NCBI GenBank assembly: GCA_963965975.1
Contig: OZ014412.1
Span: 6,636,501-6,700,500 of the forward strand
DNA: 64,000 nt
Reading direction: 5' to 3'
Source: Xestospongia bergquistia
Taxonomy: Eukaryota > Porifera > Demospongiae > Haplosclerida > Petrosiidae
The notes under the pieces are model-generated. The model ran no database searches and was not told where the DNA came from. It saw only the letters and a program-made list of their open reading frames with translations. How positions within the stretch are numbered: the stretch's first letter is position 1; each line of letters begins with the position of its first letter. The position numbers were made by a program, and so were the translations under genes. Below are positions 32,701 to 45,600 of the stretch, piece after piece.

Positions 32701-34510
32701 TCCTCCTTATGATGGTTATGAAGTGGACACTATACACCAGAATCATTTAGCATTGATTATAATTTATGATATTGTAGCATTTTTTGGTCTCATCTTTGTA
32801 GCAGTATGTCTTGTATTTAATATTGTCTTTAGAAATAAAAAGTCAGTAACTGGTTATTGTACATCTTACTTTGATTCTCTACATTACATACATAACTATT
32901 ATAGTTATAACTATAATAGTAATGATTGACCATACATAGTCTTCTACATATATATCTATAGCTTGACTCTCCCTCCCTCCCTTTATAGAGCTGTAAAACT
33001 TGCCAGTCCTAATTTGAATTATCTCATAATTGTAGGGGCTGCTCTCATGTACATATGTGTCTATTTCTATGTACACTCATCAACAGTAATGGATGTACAG
33101 ACTGCTTTCTGTAATGTAAGGTTATCATATAATGATCAGTTTCTCACTTCTAAATTTGTTCTATAATAAATTATTGTGATATTTTACCTTCCAAATTAAT
33201 GATTCACTCTTAATTATTTCCACATAGATCCGACTCTGGTTGTTTTTTTTAGGATACTCTGTTTGTTTTGCTATCATTCTTTCCAAAACATGGAGAGTCT
33301 ATTATATCTTTTACAATCCAAAACCTAAAAAGAAGGTTAATTACTTAGTCATAAAATGGTATCTCATTCTTTTTCTCTCTCCCTCTTTCACATTTGCACA
33401 CACAGGCACTAAAAGATTGGGTTTTATTTGTTCAAGTGTTAGTTATAGTATCTATTGATTTGATTATTATTATCATTGGATCTGCCATTCCTCAGTCACG
33501 ATTGATAGCTACCAAAATAAGAGATATTCAACATCCAGAAACTACAACAGTAAACTAAATTTTATCTGTCCTCACAAATGCTAATAGTTGTGTCTGTAAT
33601 GTAACAGAAAAACTTTTCAGTATAAGAGTCTCTATATAGTAATGTATTTTAGTGCCTATATGGGTTTTAACTAAGAGCATCCTTTACCAATTAAGTAACT
33701 ATTATACTAAATATATTAATATTGTTTCTTCTAGGATGAAGGTATTTTTGAAAAAAACTTCATCTATGTGTGTGCTCAGAGTGGATCACAAATTTGGCTA
33801 GCAGTCTCCTTTGCATACAAAGCATTGTTACAACTAGTAGCAATATTTATGGCATTTCATACTCGTCGTATTAAAGTTAAAGCTCTGAATGACTCAAAGG
33901 AAATAGCTGTCATTATCTACATCAATAGTGTTATACTTGCATTGTTAGCAGTGACACAGTTTGCTCTTGAAAATTATCACGATGCATATTCTGCCATGTT
34001 TGGACTAGCTCTACTGGTAGATGCAACTCTGTTCTTAGGACTCATGTTCATTCCAAAAGTAAGACTAATTTCCATTAAGTTAGTACCATTTTCAAAGCCA
34101 AATTTCAATTAACGATTAAATCTTTGTAATTTGATTTTTAAGTAGACTCAACAGCTTCTCTTCTTTGAGACAATATAGACTATATAAACAAGCCATAGTT
34201 CAAGTTTTTGTGATATCTCTTGACAGATGGTTAGTTTATATCGTGATCCAACTGGAGAGAAAGTCCTCGCTAGTCATTCCTTACCTTCTTCATATCCAAC
34301 AAATAACTCTACTAGTGAGGAGACTATCAGTGGTCTCCGAGCTAGAATAAAAGAACTGGAGTCTAAGCTGTCCACTAAAGAGGTACATATATGAAAATCA
34401 TTATAATATATCATACACTAAGAGCTGTTTATTTGTACATATATAAATGCTGTGTATTATACTATAATGATCTTATCATCTCAAATATATAGCTGGAGTC
34501 TGCAACTTAG
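26744..34510 (+). CDS. locus E: GABA-B-like class C GPCR, 803 aa
   Basis: Exons: 26744-26980, 27196-27336, 27400-27570, 28017-28127, 28209-28280, 28603-28800, 30779-31063, 31215-31290, 31340-31435, 32694-32841, 32989-33115, 33228-33335, 33406-33549, 33735-34058, 34227-34382 and 34493-34510 (TAG). The start is the ATG at 26744, which opens the signal peptide MLSYLVICLLCSLIHLSA behind a TATA box. The VFT carries the E-H type features: FRVLPSYYYIPAS in exon 3 and SSCTTENMM in exon 6. Exon 9 is one codon short and exon 15 three codons short (no SPE), both in frame. TM1-7 and the RARIKELES coiled coil are complete. Large introns hold a MITE (intron 3), a decayed LINE (intron 6), a second MITE and a broken exon 10 copy plus minisatellite (intron 9). 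It is predicted to be functional. Confidence 0.92.
27710..27942. mobile_element. MITE with CACTGTTAGG / TTTTTACAGTG ends in intron 3 of locus E
   Basis: Inverted ends continue inward (TTGATTTAACCAATATATGG against ATATTGGTTAAAACTACC). AATT flanks both sides. The corresponding introns of F and G lack it and read straight through, so this insertion came after E split from F and G. Confidence 0.8.
29340..30540 (+). mobile_element. decayed LINE (non-LTR) endonuclease region in intron 6 of locus E
   Basis: Broken frames on the + strand give CPDLICIV, SW, HDHNHHDDGIIVYIKSY and, further on, VSDFNINYFH. These recall the apurinic-endonuclease domain of CR1/L2-type LINEs (DLICI..ESWL, RHGGGI..Y, GDFN). 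Many stops and indels are present; no reverse transcriptase is seen. Related pieces lie in intron 6 of F and G, so the element was there before these genes duplicated. Boundaries are approximate. Confidence 0.6.
31577..31830. mobile_element. CACTGTAAAA-type MITE in intron 9 of locus E
   Basis: The left end CTGTAAAAGTTAATTGGTTG and the right end AAATTGATTTTTACAG are inverted, with long inner arms (ATGTGTTTATACAGGATGCA against GCATCCTGTATAAACATATA). G (52276-52533) and H (61337-61598) hold the same insertion. Confidence 0.85.
32009..32066 (+). pseudogene. broken copy of exon 10 upstream of the real one in locus E
   Basis: After the standard TATTATGTCACTAG acceptor the first 50 or so bases of exon 10 are present (DGTPPYDGYEVDTIHQSHL). 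The text then runs into the minisatellite and stops. If spliced it would end the protein before TM1. Confidence 0.85.
32067..32650. repeat. TTTTAATGCAA / TTTTAACACAA minisatellite
   Basis: About fifty head-to-tail units of 11-12 bp, alternating TTTTAATGCAA and TTTTAACACAA variants, separate the broken exon 10 from the real exon 10 of locus E. No other copy of this array is seen in the window. The array begins inside exon 10 sequence. Confidence 0.9.
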
Positions 34511-35139
34511 TTTGATAAAGAAGTTTGAACTGAGAATAAAAGACTGATGTATACTTATTTGTTGTATATATGTCTTTCTCATATATCAGTTATATATTTA
34601 GTAACTTTCTAGTCATTAATAACACGTGTCTTCATAGATTAAACAAAGAACTCATGCATGAAAACAACATAAAATAAATAATCAGTTTGTTTTATTATTT
34701 TTAAAACATACTATTTGTAGTTATTTGTTTATCAAACATGTCATTAATCCATTAATAAAATCAAAGTAGATGCATTAATTAATATATCACACAATGAAAG
34801 ACTAACCAGCTACGGTTTCATTATCATTAATTATAGATAACAAATTAAAGTTACACTTTTAATTCAGTGCTCATGTCATATTATTGACTGATCAATTGCA
34901 TTAACTATTGACATTTAAATACTATTATATATTTCTCCTATATGACATTAAGTGATTACTACCTCTCTAACTAATCCTATTAACAATTAGATAGTATCTC
35001 TAAAACAAAAAATAGGGTCCAGTCTATTAATTAAAATTTTGGTGGTCAATCAGCATATTTGGTTATATTAAATTAGATTTTCTTAAGAGCACCATCAAAA
35101 GATGATGATAATAATAATAATAATTATAATAATAATAAT

Positions 35140-35610
35140 AAATATTGCTATGGTGACATATATATTGTTGCTTTTTTCTTTGGATTTAAATGATTCCATG
35201 GATTTTGTGATTTCATGGCCATGAGTACAATGAGTTTTAAAACTTGCCAATTATGTATAGAAATTAAACAATGGTGATTAATTAAATATCTGATAGATTT
35301 TGACAATGTTTGTAACAAACTTGAAGGTGGTTCAATTGTCACAGCGTAATAAGTAATGTTGTTATGGTGATTATTACCATATTGTTGCTATGGATATTAT
35401 ATATATATATATACATTTATACATATATAGTGGCTATAGTAATGTTGCTATGGTAACTGTTACTATGGTAATTGTTGTTAATACTATGGTATATAATGTT
35501 TAAAATTTTATGGTAATAGTGACGATTGTTGTAGCTACATAGTAAATTGTTGCTTTGGTTACATAATATGTTGTTGCTTTTTTAATGATATCAGGTATTT
35601 AAGGTGAAGA
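35140..35610. repeat. degenerate GTTGCTATGGTGA repeat tract
   Basis: Words such as TTGCTATGGTGAC, TTGCTATGGTAACTG and GTTGTTATGGTGAT recur at irregular spacing. The tract recurs at about 45918-46330 and, in reverse orientation, at about 55258-55345 (CACCATAGCAACAG). Confidence 0.65.
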
Positions 35611-35699
35611 GTAAAACTGAAGTCAATGGTAATAGGATCAAATTGGATATGACTGGTACAACCTGTTACATGTAACTATTGTAAACGTATGTACCAGTG

Positions 35700-35945
35700 C
35701 TAATTAAAATCGATTCTTTGATTTAACTAATACATGGTTATACTGGTTGCATATGTAAAAAGTTAAGATAGCATTATTTTGCCTATTAATGTATTATGAA
35801 TTGAGTGTTTATGTAGTTACATAATCAGTAATCATTAGTAATCAAAACAGTATTATGTTTACTTTTGATCATAATAAATTGTAGCATGTAATTTGTATAA
35901 CCACATAATGATTAAATCAGCTAATCAATCTTTACAGTGATATAT
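35700..35945. mobile_element. CACTGTAAAA-type MITE in the E-F spacer
   Basis: TTTGATTTAACTAATACATGG on the left pairs with ATAATGATTAAATCAGC on the right, and the right end CTTTACAGTGATA carries the family terminus. A related copy is at about 46740-46945. The left terminus is decayed. Confidence 0.65.
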
Positions 35946-36838
35946 ATATATATGTACATTAAAATATCAACTAGCTGGTATAGTGATTATATTTGTCTGT
36001 TAGTTTCGTCACTCAAGCATCTTCAATACCTTCACACTTTTGTGGTAAAACGAAGAGTATAGGTTGTTATGGTAACTGACAAATGTTAGGAAATTCTAGT
36101 TAAATGATTAAGTATGAATGAGAAACAAAAAGAGTGTTGTTTAGACTGAATGTCAATGATATTATGTTGTATTTCTGTCCTATGTCACGAAAAATTTGTC
36201 CCCCCGAAAATAAGAAAAAAGCAGAGAAGTTTGTTGTAAATGATGGTGAAAGATAAGCAAATTACGTATAGAATATTGTTTCTCTTTTGATAATATAACT
36301 AGTCTTGTAGGCCTGACTAGGAATGAGCTTATAATATCACTAGAATCAATCTAATTTTGATCAATATAAAGTTGACATGATACACTATAAAAACTTGTCA
36401 GTTATTTTAACTATCAAGTGAGTGGATTACTATAGAATGTAGAGATTCATGTGAACTACTCACGATTATATTTTGTTGGCATGTACACTATCACAAAACA
36501 ATGAATTATATAGTGAATAATTCACATAACTTTTGATTATTATGTTTAGTGTCATTTCGCCTAATCCCATTTTGTCTACTTTTTGCGAATTTATGTCAAC
36601 TTTCATTACTTTCAATTATCACTCTCTCCATATCTCTATCTTAAGTCTTTATTGTTTCCAGAAGAACTAACATTATAATTTTTTAGAAGTTTAGGGAGAA
36701 TCGCTTTTGCAGAGAGGCATAAAAAGAAGGAACATCTCCATTATTATCCACGACGTGTGTGAGCCACACCTTAAACAAACTACCAAAAGTATACGGATTT
36801 ACGGAAACGGGAGTGTGATGTATACAGCTACTGTGATA

Positions 36839-38089
36839 ATGCTATCGTATCTTGTTATTTGCCTGCTCTGGCCCCTGCTCCATCTCTCTGTTGGTACTCA
36901 CAGTAGTAATGAAGACAAAATTCCTCTTCACTTTGCATATATTACTACAAAGACTGGAGGTTTCGTTGCTAGTGGAGCTATACCAATTGTTGATTGGTCA
37001 TTAGAGATGATCAATGAGCGAGACGACATTTTGCAGAATTATACACTAAATTATACGGAAATATTGGATTCAAAAGCAAGTACAGAATAAGAATAGTTTT
37101 ATGGAACAATTTCTGTGTGCATATATATATATTATATGCAATGCAATCTTTTTCTTACAGTGTGATCATACAGCATCTTTAGATGCTTTCTTTAAACTAT
37201 TTTGGAACAGTAACACAACTTATGTGACATTACTAGGATGTGGTTGCTCACCAGCAACTATCCCTGTTGCAGAAACCAGCCATTACTGGAATATACCACA
37301 AGTATAGAAGCCCTTTAATGTATACTTATTAAAATGATAGCTTCTTTCTTTCTCCCTCTCAGATTTCTTTTGCATCAGCTGCTACTATTCTAAATGATCG
37401 TGAACGATTCAGAAGTTTTTTTAGAGTACTTCCTTCTTATTATTATATTCCAGCATCATTATCCCAATTACTGAGACAATTTGGGTGGAGAAAGATGGCT
37501 GTCATCACTCAGGAAGAGGCCCTATTTCAAGCAGTGAGTCATCTACATATTAAATGATATGTTTGTTCTAAATTTACCCTTTTGAAACTGTAGTCCAAAT
37601 GTGTCAGAATGTTGAACCATATATATTATAGTACATTAATTAAATTAAACTTCATATTTAGTAATAGTTCATTTTCTCAACTGTAAGTTTCATCACTGTT
37701 ACAATATTCTTATCTGTCTCTCTCCATTTTAGATTACCAATGGTCTCAAATTCATTTTTGATTCAGAGAAGAATTGGCTACTAGATTCATCTGTTACTTT
37801 TAAAACAAGAGTAAATCCCTTTCCACATGATACAATATTTGAAAAGGTAAGTAATTATTTTATTGGTAGTACATACAATCAATTAAGTAAGTTCATTTAT
37901 TTGTCACTGTGTCATTATTTTCCCTAGATAATCACAGGAAAGTATAGGATTATTTATATCAATACATATGATATATATGCTGTCAACATTTTGTGTGAAG
38001 TGAGTAACAAAATACATCATAATGACATCACTACAATTAATGATAGATGCCTACTAAGTACTAGGTATACTAAACAATAAAGGCAATTC

Positions 38090-38126
<37 letters not shown>

Positions 38127-41100
38127 AAATGGATGGATGGGTGGATAAGGAAATTAAGATAAAATGGACACTCTTGTCTATAGCACTGGAACAATGTTTG
38201 TCTTAGTCATCACTATAATCTGTATACTACTCATTCCATGGCCACAAGGGACCAATCAAAACATTACATAACTAAATTATAAATATAAACACATTTTGTA
38301 TTTGCTACTACAGGCTTACCACAGAAATATGTATGCTCCTACCTATGTCTGGATGTTACCAATGTGGTTTAATGATGGCTGGTGGAATAATACAGTTTAC
38401 TCATCCTGTACAACAGAGAACATGATGGCAGTTGTTAATGGTACTTTAGGTACTGTACCTCATGGATTCTTTCTTATGGATAACAAAACAAGAAAAGCTA
38501 TCTCTGGACTGGTAAGAAATATTTAGTTATATGTCATTGATTAGAGCTAGTATTAGTTGCTTATTAAAACAAAATATTCTAAGTTGGGATTTTAGATGAA
38601 GCCTTATAAAAGGACATGAACTATGAGAACAGCTACAGCATCTTCTCTAATGTTTTTATTTTGAGGGATGATGGTATTGCAATAGATATTCTTTTGTTGT
38701 TCTTTGCAATATATATGAAAATTGGTAATAATTATAATTTTGATAGTATATTTATATGATAACTCATACAGACTACAACTCAAGTGCTATCTGAATCATG
38801 TAGAATCGTCATATTTTATAGATAATGCATGTATGTATGTTAAAAGTAAAGATTGAGTACCCAGAGTTCTAGCGAAACAGGTGACAGTTTGTTTTGGGTA
38901 TTGGTAAACCTTTGCTTGACTCATAATCTCTGATTTACATAATATAACAATTATAAGTCCAGCTAGTATTGTCATATTAGTATTGATTGATTACCACTTC
39001 CTTACTATTACTACATATCATTATGTCACCACTGTCACTACATACATGCCCTTTTAGAGAAGTTATATTGTTCAAGTATAAACACTATGTAGTTCCATAG
39101 TGATTAGTAATCAAAACAGCATATGTTGTTTATACTACATTTCAACTTTCTGTAACTTCCCCTCCACTAACTCATTACTCCAATTATCCTAGCTTTACAT
39201 CCTCTTCCATCATCTGTAACTTCCCCTCCACCAACTCATTACTCCAATTATCCTAATTTTACATCCTCTTCCATCATCTGTAACTTCTCCTCCACCAACT
39301 TATTACTCCAATTATCCTAGCTTTACATCATCTTCCATCATCTGTAACTTCCCCTCCAACTCATTACTCCAATTATCCTAGCTTTACATCCTCCTCTATC
39401 ATCTCTCCACTCCAACTTTTCATTATTGGCTCCCTCCTTTAGATCTCTTCACTCCAATCCTCGTCCTAATGCATACAACATTCTTCTCAAATTTGATGCT
39501 ATTTTTGCTCTTTATTCTATTCATAGTCTTGATCTTGTCTGCATTATATAATCTTGGTTATCTCCTAAAATTTCAAATATTGATGTAGTACTCAAAGACT
39601 AGTTTCATTTCAACAATCTCTTTGGTAACTCTTTGTATATTCATTGTTCTGATCTTATCTGCATTGTGCAGTCTTGGTTATCTACTGAAATTTCAAATGT
39701 TGATTAGTACTTAAAAATTAACTTTTGTTTCAATATGGTTTTAACCATCATGATGGTAGTACCATATGTCTACATAAAATTACATTAAATCACTTCTGAA
39801 GTATATATTTTTTCAGAAATTGTTATCTCTCTCTGTTAAGCTTAGTCATTGTTCATACGTAATTGGGACTCACTATAATTATTGACAACTAAATAATGGT
39901 CATGAATGTATTAAAACATCTTATCAGTATCATAGTACTATCTCAGTGAAGATTAATGTAATGGCAGATTGCTATGCAAATATCAATCAATTGTAGCCAA
40001 ACACGTTATTTTTGTAAGAATAAGAAAATCATTGTCACTTCTAACCATTAGCTACATAAAGTGTTAACTAATAATGAAAACATTATTATGTTTATTGTTT
40101 TGCCCCAAATAAACTTTGTTACAACCTGTGTCATCACATATTGGTTAAATCAATCTATCAGTTTGTACAATGATAGACACTGTTTACACACAGTTGGCAC
40201 TTAATATTTGCCTGCTTCATATTACATTTTCATATCATAATCCATCCATTCTATTAAACCTTGTGATTTCAATGTCAATTACTTCCATATACCTCATCCT
40301 TAAAACTAAAAGTGATGCTTTGCTTGATTTTAAAGGAATTATTAAAGACCCCACTTATTTTTCTTTCTCTAGTACTTCATCCACTATTGACATTATTTTC
40401 CTCATGTCCAACATAGTTCCATTCTCATGTAATATTCTCATGTAATATCCTCTCTACTGTCTCTTCCTCAGATCATGAATTCAGTACTATTCTCAGCAAA
40501 CTTGTTTAAGCTATAATGCAATAAAACCTTGTTTACCTCCCAATTCTCAAATCAAAATTGTTTTTCACCTTATCCACTTCTCCTTCATCTTGGTCATTAT
40601 GGTCTGCTTTGCCCCTCTCTCCCCTCCAACCCTTAACTCCCACATTAACTATTCAGTTTCACATTAATTACTAATCAAAAAGTAGCATGTCATTACTTGA
40701 TAGCTTATTAGCTTTGCTATGTAATTTTTATGATAGGCTGTCACTAAATACATGCCCTTTTAGAGAAATCATTTGTTCATAGATACATCAACTATGAAGT
40801 TCCAAAGTAATTAGTAATCAAAAATAGCATATGATAATGTTACTAATACTTTCATTTTCAATAGTGATGCATGCAACCCAACTGATTATGAATTGGTAGT
40901 GATTTAGGCTTGATACATGTATATCAGTCAATATCTCCTACTATATGTGTTTGTCTAAAAAGGATATCACTTTAACTAATAGAACTCATTGTGTCCACTG
41001 AGATATTTCAGTAATACCTGTATGTTTGGTACTCATGACTATAAATTATTACTGTATGTTAGTAAACTCCATGTTGCTGTTAAATGACAGGGAAACCAGA

Positions 41101-44100
41101 CACTGTACTCTTTAATCAACTTCTCTTTTCTGTTTGGTCATCTCTCACCGCCAGTAATGTTACTGTCTCTTTTTCTTATAGACATCACAGCAGTTTTTAG
41201 ACAACTATACTGCTCTGCTTGAAGAGCCAAGATACAAATCTCAAAACTTTAGCAAAAATAATGCCTTAGGATTGGCTCATGATGGAATATGGTCATTAGC
41301 TATTGGACTTGACAATGCAGTGAAACGGATAGCTACGGGAAATGACAGTGGATGTGAGAATTTTCCAGAAGAGTTGGTACCTTTAGAGGAGTTTGATTAT
41401 ACTAATGAAAAAGTGGGCTGTATTCTGAGACAAGGTTTTGCTGAAGTTAATTTTCTTGGAGTTACTGTGAGTTGCCCTGTTTTCCCTTGTATGTGAAACA
41501 AAGCATAGATTTTCAAAGCATGTATTTATTGTAAAATCATTCATAATTTGTTATACTAGTTATTGTCTTAAGAGTTTATATGTCATGTTCTGTGGTTACA
41601 TTTGATACTATAACACATATTAATCTTTCAATATTGTAAAGGGTCCTGTTTATTTTGATGCAAATGGAGGTCGTCCTGACAATATTCATGATGTCAAACA
41701 GTATAGAATATCTGGTGGTAAGTATATAACAAGAACTAATAGAATGTTGAATTCATTCTCTTGTAGATACAGTCAGTCTTGATACAATAGCTTCTGTAAC
41801 CATTGGTACTAAAAAGAGTATTTTCACTTTCAAAATTGGTGAATCTAATGCACGTATTTGGAAAGGTAAAATTAGACTATCACTTATGATGAAATTTATT
41901 TGATTTGGTCTTGGTAAATGTACAGGTAGCTAAAAGGCTGCATGCATGGACAAATAAATGAACATAGTCATATACGTTTTAAGTATTCATAAATAACAAT
42001 AACATTAAAATATATACACGATAATAATATGTAGAATTAATCTTTTGTGTATTAACTATTTATGTGAAGTAATTTTTCAAACTATGTTTTCTAACAAGAA
42101 CTTTTAGCATCTCTATGTCAGATTTCAATTTTTAAAAGGTATTTGTGCAAGCAACAGATGTAAGGAAATTGAGATGCAGTCAAGAGAGTATAGATATGAC
42201 TTCATAAAATAGACTTATTGCTTGTCTTAAACTTAATTTAGATTTAAGCAATTATGACTTTTAATTGTTGTCCTGTCTATTATTGTCTATGTAGTAATAA
42301 CACATGAACACTATTGTCATCCTTGTTATCATGTTGGTTTAATAGACTGAGATCCCATCATTAATTTGCTTCATTTAAATATACTTGTATTATCTATTAT
42401 AAAGGAGACAAGAATTAGTCAAGTATCAATCAAAAATATATCAATATACAAGAACAGTTTATACACACATAACATACAATATTATATAAGCTACATATTA
42501 TTACTATTATTATGTCACTAGATGGTACTCCTCCTTATGATGGTTATGAAGTGGACACTATACACCAAAATCATCTAGCATTGATTATAATTTATGATAT
42601 TGCAGCATTTATTGGTCTCATCTTTGTAGCAGTATGTCTTGTATTTAATATTGTCTTTAGAAATAAAAAGTCAGTACCTGGATATTGTATGTCTTACCTT
42701 TACTCTTCCTCCCTTTAATAGAGTTGTCAAACTTTCCAGCCCTAATTTGAATTATTTTATAATTGTAGGGGCTGCTCTCATGTACATATGTGTCTACTTC
42801 TATATGTACTCCTCAACAGTAATGGATGTACAGACTGCTTTCTGTAATGTAAAATTATTACATAATTATAATTTATTCTCACTTCTAGATTTGTTTTATA
42901 ATAAATTATTGTATTGCGTTACCTTCAAATTACTAATCCATTCTTAATTTTCACATAGATCCGATTCTGGTTGTTCTTTTTAGGATACTCTGTCTGTTTT
43001 GCTGTCATTCTTTCCAAAACATGGAGAGTTTATTATATCTTTTCTAATCCAACACCAAAGAAGAAGGTTAAATACTCAGTTACAAAATGATAATTCTCTC
43101 TTACACACACACACAGGCACTAAAAGATTGGGTTTTGTTTGTTCAAGTATTAGTTATAGTATCTATTGATTTGATTATTATTGCCATTGGATCTGCCATT
43201 CCTCAGTCACGACTGATAGCCACTAGAATAAGAGATACTCAACATCCAGAAGATATAACGGTAAGCTAAATTTAATCTGTCCTCATAAATACCAATAGTT
43301 GTGTCTGTCATTAAACAGAAAAGCTTTCCTATACAAGAGTCTCTTAAAATTATATAACAGATTTATTAATTAAGCTGAGAAATTTGCTTATATTGTTACT
43401 AGATAGTCAGTCAGTTAGCACATTAATTTGTTTAATTTTAGTTGTACAAAGTTAAACAAATACTGAAATATAACAGATAGTAGTAGCAAGCATTTGAGCA
43501 TGAGTCTTAATTTTTCTTATAGTTAGAACGTATGCATGCATGTATTTTGGCAACTTAATTTTGGCCACTAATTAAGAGGATCCTTACCAAATATATTCCA
43601 TTTGATAAGTAACTATTATATTATATATGTTAATGCTATTTCTTTTAGGATGAAGGTATATTTGAAAAAAACTTTATCTTTGTGTGTGCTCAAAGTGGAT
43701 CACAAATTTGGCTAGCAGTCTCTTTTTCATACAAAGCATTGTTACAACTAGTAGGAATATTTATGGCATTTCATACTCGTCGTGTTAAAGTTAAAGCTCT
43801 TAATGATTCGAAAGAAATAGCTGTCATTATCTACATCAACAGTATTATACTTGCAGTGTTAGCAGTGACACAGTTCGCTCTTGAAACTTATCATGATGCA
43901 TATGCTGCCATGTTTGGACTAGCTCTACTGGTAGATGCAACTCTGTTCTTAGGACTCATGTTCATTCCAAAAGTAAGACTCATTTCCATTAAGTTAGTGC
44001 CACTTTTAAAGAAAAGTTTTATTTATAAAGTTTACTTCTAATCTTCTTATTAATTTGTAATATCACATTTTCTTCTTAATCTATAGAGACTATAAACCAA

Positions 44101-44426
44101 GTCATTCCATTTACTCCTGATTTTTATTTCTACAGATGATCAGTTTATATCGTGATCCAACTGGAGACAATGTCCTCACTAGTCACAAGTTACCTTCTTC
44201 TTTTCCAACAAATGACACTACTAGTGAGTCACCTGAGGAGACTATCAGTGGTCTACGAGCTAGAATAAAAGAACTGGAGTCTATGCTCTCCACTAAAGAG
44301 GTTAGTATATGAAAAACTATTCATATGTCGTACACTAAAGCTGTTTATTTGTACATATATAAATGCTGTGTATTATACTATAATGATCTTATCATCTCAA
44401 ATATATAGCTGGAGTCTGCAACATAA
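36839..44426 (+). CDS. locus F: GABA-B-like class C GPCR, 808 aa, with a GC-AG intron 1
   Basis: Exons: 36839-37075, 37161-37301, 37363-37533, 37733-37846, 37928-37999, 38314-38511, 41182-41466, 41642-41717, 41767-41865, 42522-42669, 42722-42848, 42959-43066, 43117-43260, 43649-43972, 44136-44300 and 44409-44426. An in-frame ATG at 36818 would add MYTATVI; the ATG at 36839 fits the paralogues. Exon 1 ends TCAAAA and is followed by GCAAGT, the accepted form of a GC donor. Exon 4 has one extra codon (SEKNW), shared with G. The TM core, both loop cysteines and the coiled-coil tail are complete. Within the VFT the usual GLPGDLVP reads NFPEELVP. Intron 6, 2.7 kb, holds decayed LINE pieces and a 64-bp tandem repeat. 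Predicted role as for locus D; ligand unknown. Confidence 0.9.
38095..38123. repeat. (AT)n microsatellite in intron 5 of locus F
   Basis: A short pure AT run is followed by GGATGGATGG. The matching intron of G has grown into the long GATA/GGTA array. Confidence 0.8.
39151..39402. repeat. 64-bp tandem repeat, four units
   Basis: Units start TGTAACTTCCCCTCCA at 39151, 39215, 39279 and 39343 and each contains ATTACTCCAATTATCC. The fourth is a few bases short. It lies in intron 6 of locus F, and single-unit traces are near 29335 (E) and 60080 (H). Confidence 0.9.
39500..40640 (+). mobile_element. decayed LINE endonuclease pieces in intron 6 of locus F
   Basis: SDLICIVQSW can be read at about 39648, and a second, earlier copy of the same stretch lies at about 39530. 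Downstream about 40320-40420 gives DFKGIIKDPTYFSFSSTS and TIDIIFLMS, like the end of a LINE endonuclease (a DPTH..STIDLV-type motif). A MITE-like stretch ending TTTGTACAATG (about 40060-40172) splits the pieces. It is non-functional. Confidence 0.55.
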
Positions 44427-45351
44427 TTTGATAAAGAAGTTTAAAATGAGAATAAAAGACTGATGTAATACTTATTTGTTGTACATATGTCTTTCTCGTA
44501 TAATATATATATCAGGTGTATATTTAGTAATTTTGTAATTATTATGTAACATGTGACTTCATAAATTGAACAAACAATTCAATTCATGAGAACACAAATA
44601 AAATTATTTTGTTTTATTATTGTTAAAACATACTATATGAAGTTATTTGTTTATCAAACATGTCATTAGTCTATTAATAAAGTCAAAATAGATGCATTGA
44701 CTAATACACTATAATGAAACATTAACCAGCTACAGTATCATTATCACAATTTCTACAAAAAGTAAAGGAATTTATCATTGTGCCATTAATACACATTTTG
44801 GAAGGTGACTAGTGTAGTATGAATTAGTCACTGATCTAGAAAATAAATAAATTCACACACACAATTATTATATTAAATTAATATTGTCATAAGATATAAT
44901 GAACTGTAGTCTATCCTATCTTATCTTGCTAGTTTAAAAGAAATTTCTAATTATAAACTGGTTCTATTAAGCAGCTGTAATAATAAAACTGATTGTATAC
45001 TGATTCAAAAAAGTGATATTTCTTGTTAGGTGGCATAAAGTACAATTTAACATAAGAAAGCTTTGATTTCACTTCAACACGTTTGTACAAGCAGTTACTC
45101 ATTAGACCAGTGTAGCCATATACAGCAGTCACACTGTAAACTATTTATTTATGATCGAAAAACAAAAATAAGGATGGAATGAGAAAATGATATAATGTTT
45201 GTATTTCTATGTCACTGTCTGCAGTTTCCCACTAAAAGGGTCACATGACCACTTTCAATACCTTCACACTTTATAAATGCAAAAATGAAGTATTTGTTGC
45301 TAATGTTTAGAGATTTTAAGAACTGTAAATGAATAATTTTTTGTCCCACTT

Positions 45352-45600
45352 TTGGTGGAGACTATAGGTGGTTGGATTGAGAAGGCATCCCACACAATTA
45401 CTTTAATCGGCCACCTCCTAGGTCTACGCCTAGGTTCCAACTCTGAAGACACCACGCGTCACCTCTTCCAATGCCTATCGATCTCTCTATGGAAGGGTAA
45501 TTCTACCATGTGGCTCGCTTGTTCCCTCACTCCCTCTCCTTCTATTCAAGGCATCATATAACAATAACAATAATAATAATAATAATAATCGTAATGACAA
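45352..45600 (+). mobile_element. probable 5'-truncated LINE 3' end with AAT tail
   Basis: An open stretch of 69 codons (GHLLGLRLGSNSEDTTRHLF, then a C-terminal PSPSIQGII and TAA at 45559) is far richer in G+C than everything around it. It is followed at once by ACAATAACAATAATAAT repeats. A short 3' coding piece ending in a simple-repeat tail is the usual form of a truncated non-LTR retrotransposon copy. The family cannot be named from this; it may be a different element. Confidence 0.5.

Larger units (their letters stand above)
34511..36838. other. spacer between loci E and F
   Basis: It contains the 3' flank of E (AATAAA 34535-34540), an AAT microsatellite at about 35104-35143, a degenerate repeat with GTTGCTATGGTGA words (about 35140-35610), a CACTGTAAAA-type MITE (about 35700-35945) and the 5' flank of F with a TATA-like CATAAAAAG at about 36718. 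Much of it has a counterpart in the F-G spacer. No gene was found. Confidence 0.7.

Noticed and set aside
32684..32929. Separate small genes starting MSLDGTPPYDG at every exon 10
   Set aside because: The apparent start lies in the intron acceptor; phase and paralogue comparison make this exon 10 of the receptor. An alternative start remains possible and is listed as a finding.
36839..37090. Exon 1 of F reading through into SKASTE and a stop, as a truncated gene
   Set aside because: GCAAGT at the expected place is a known donor type, and exons 2-16 are intact.
38095..39402. CRISPR-like array
   Set aside because: The 64-bp units are contiguous without unique spacers, and the genome is clearly eukaryotic.
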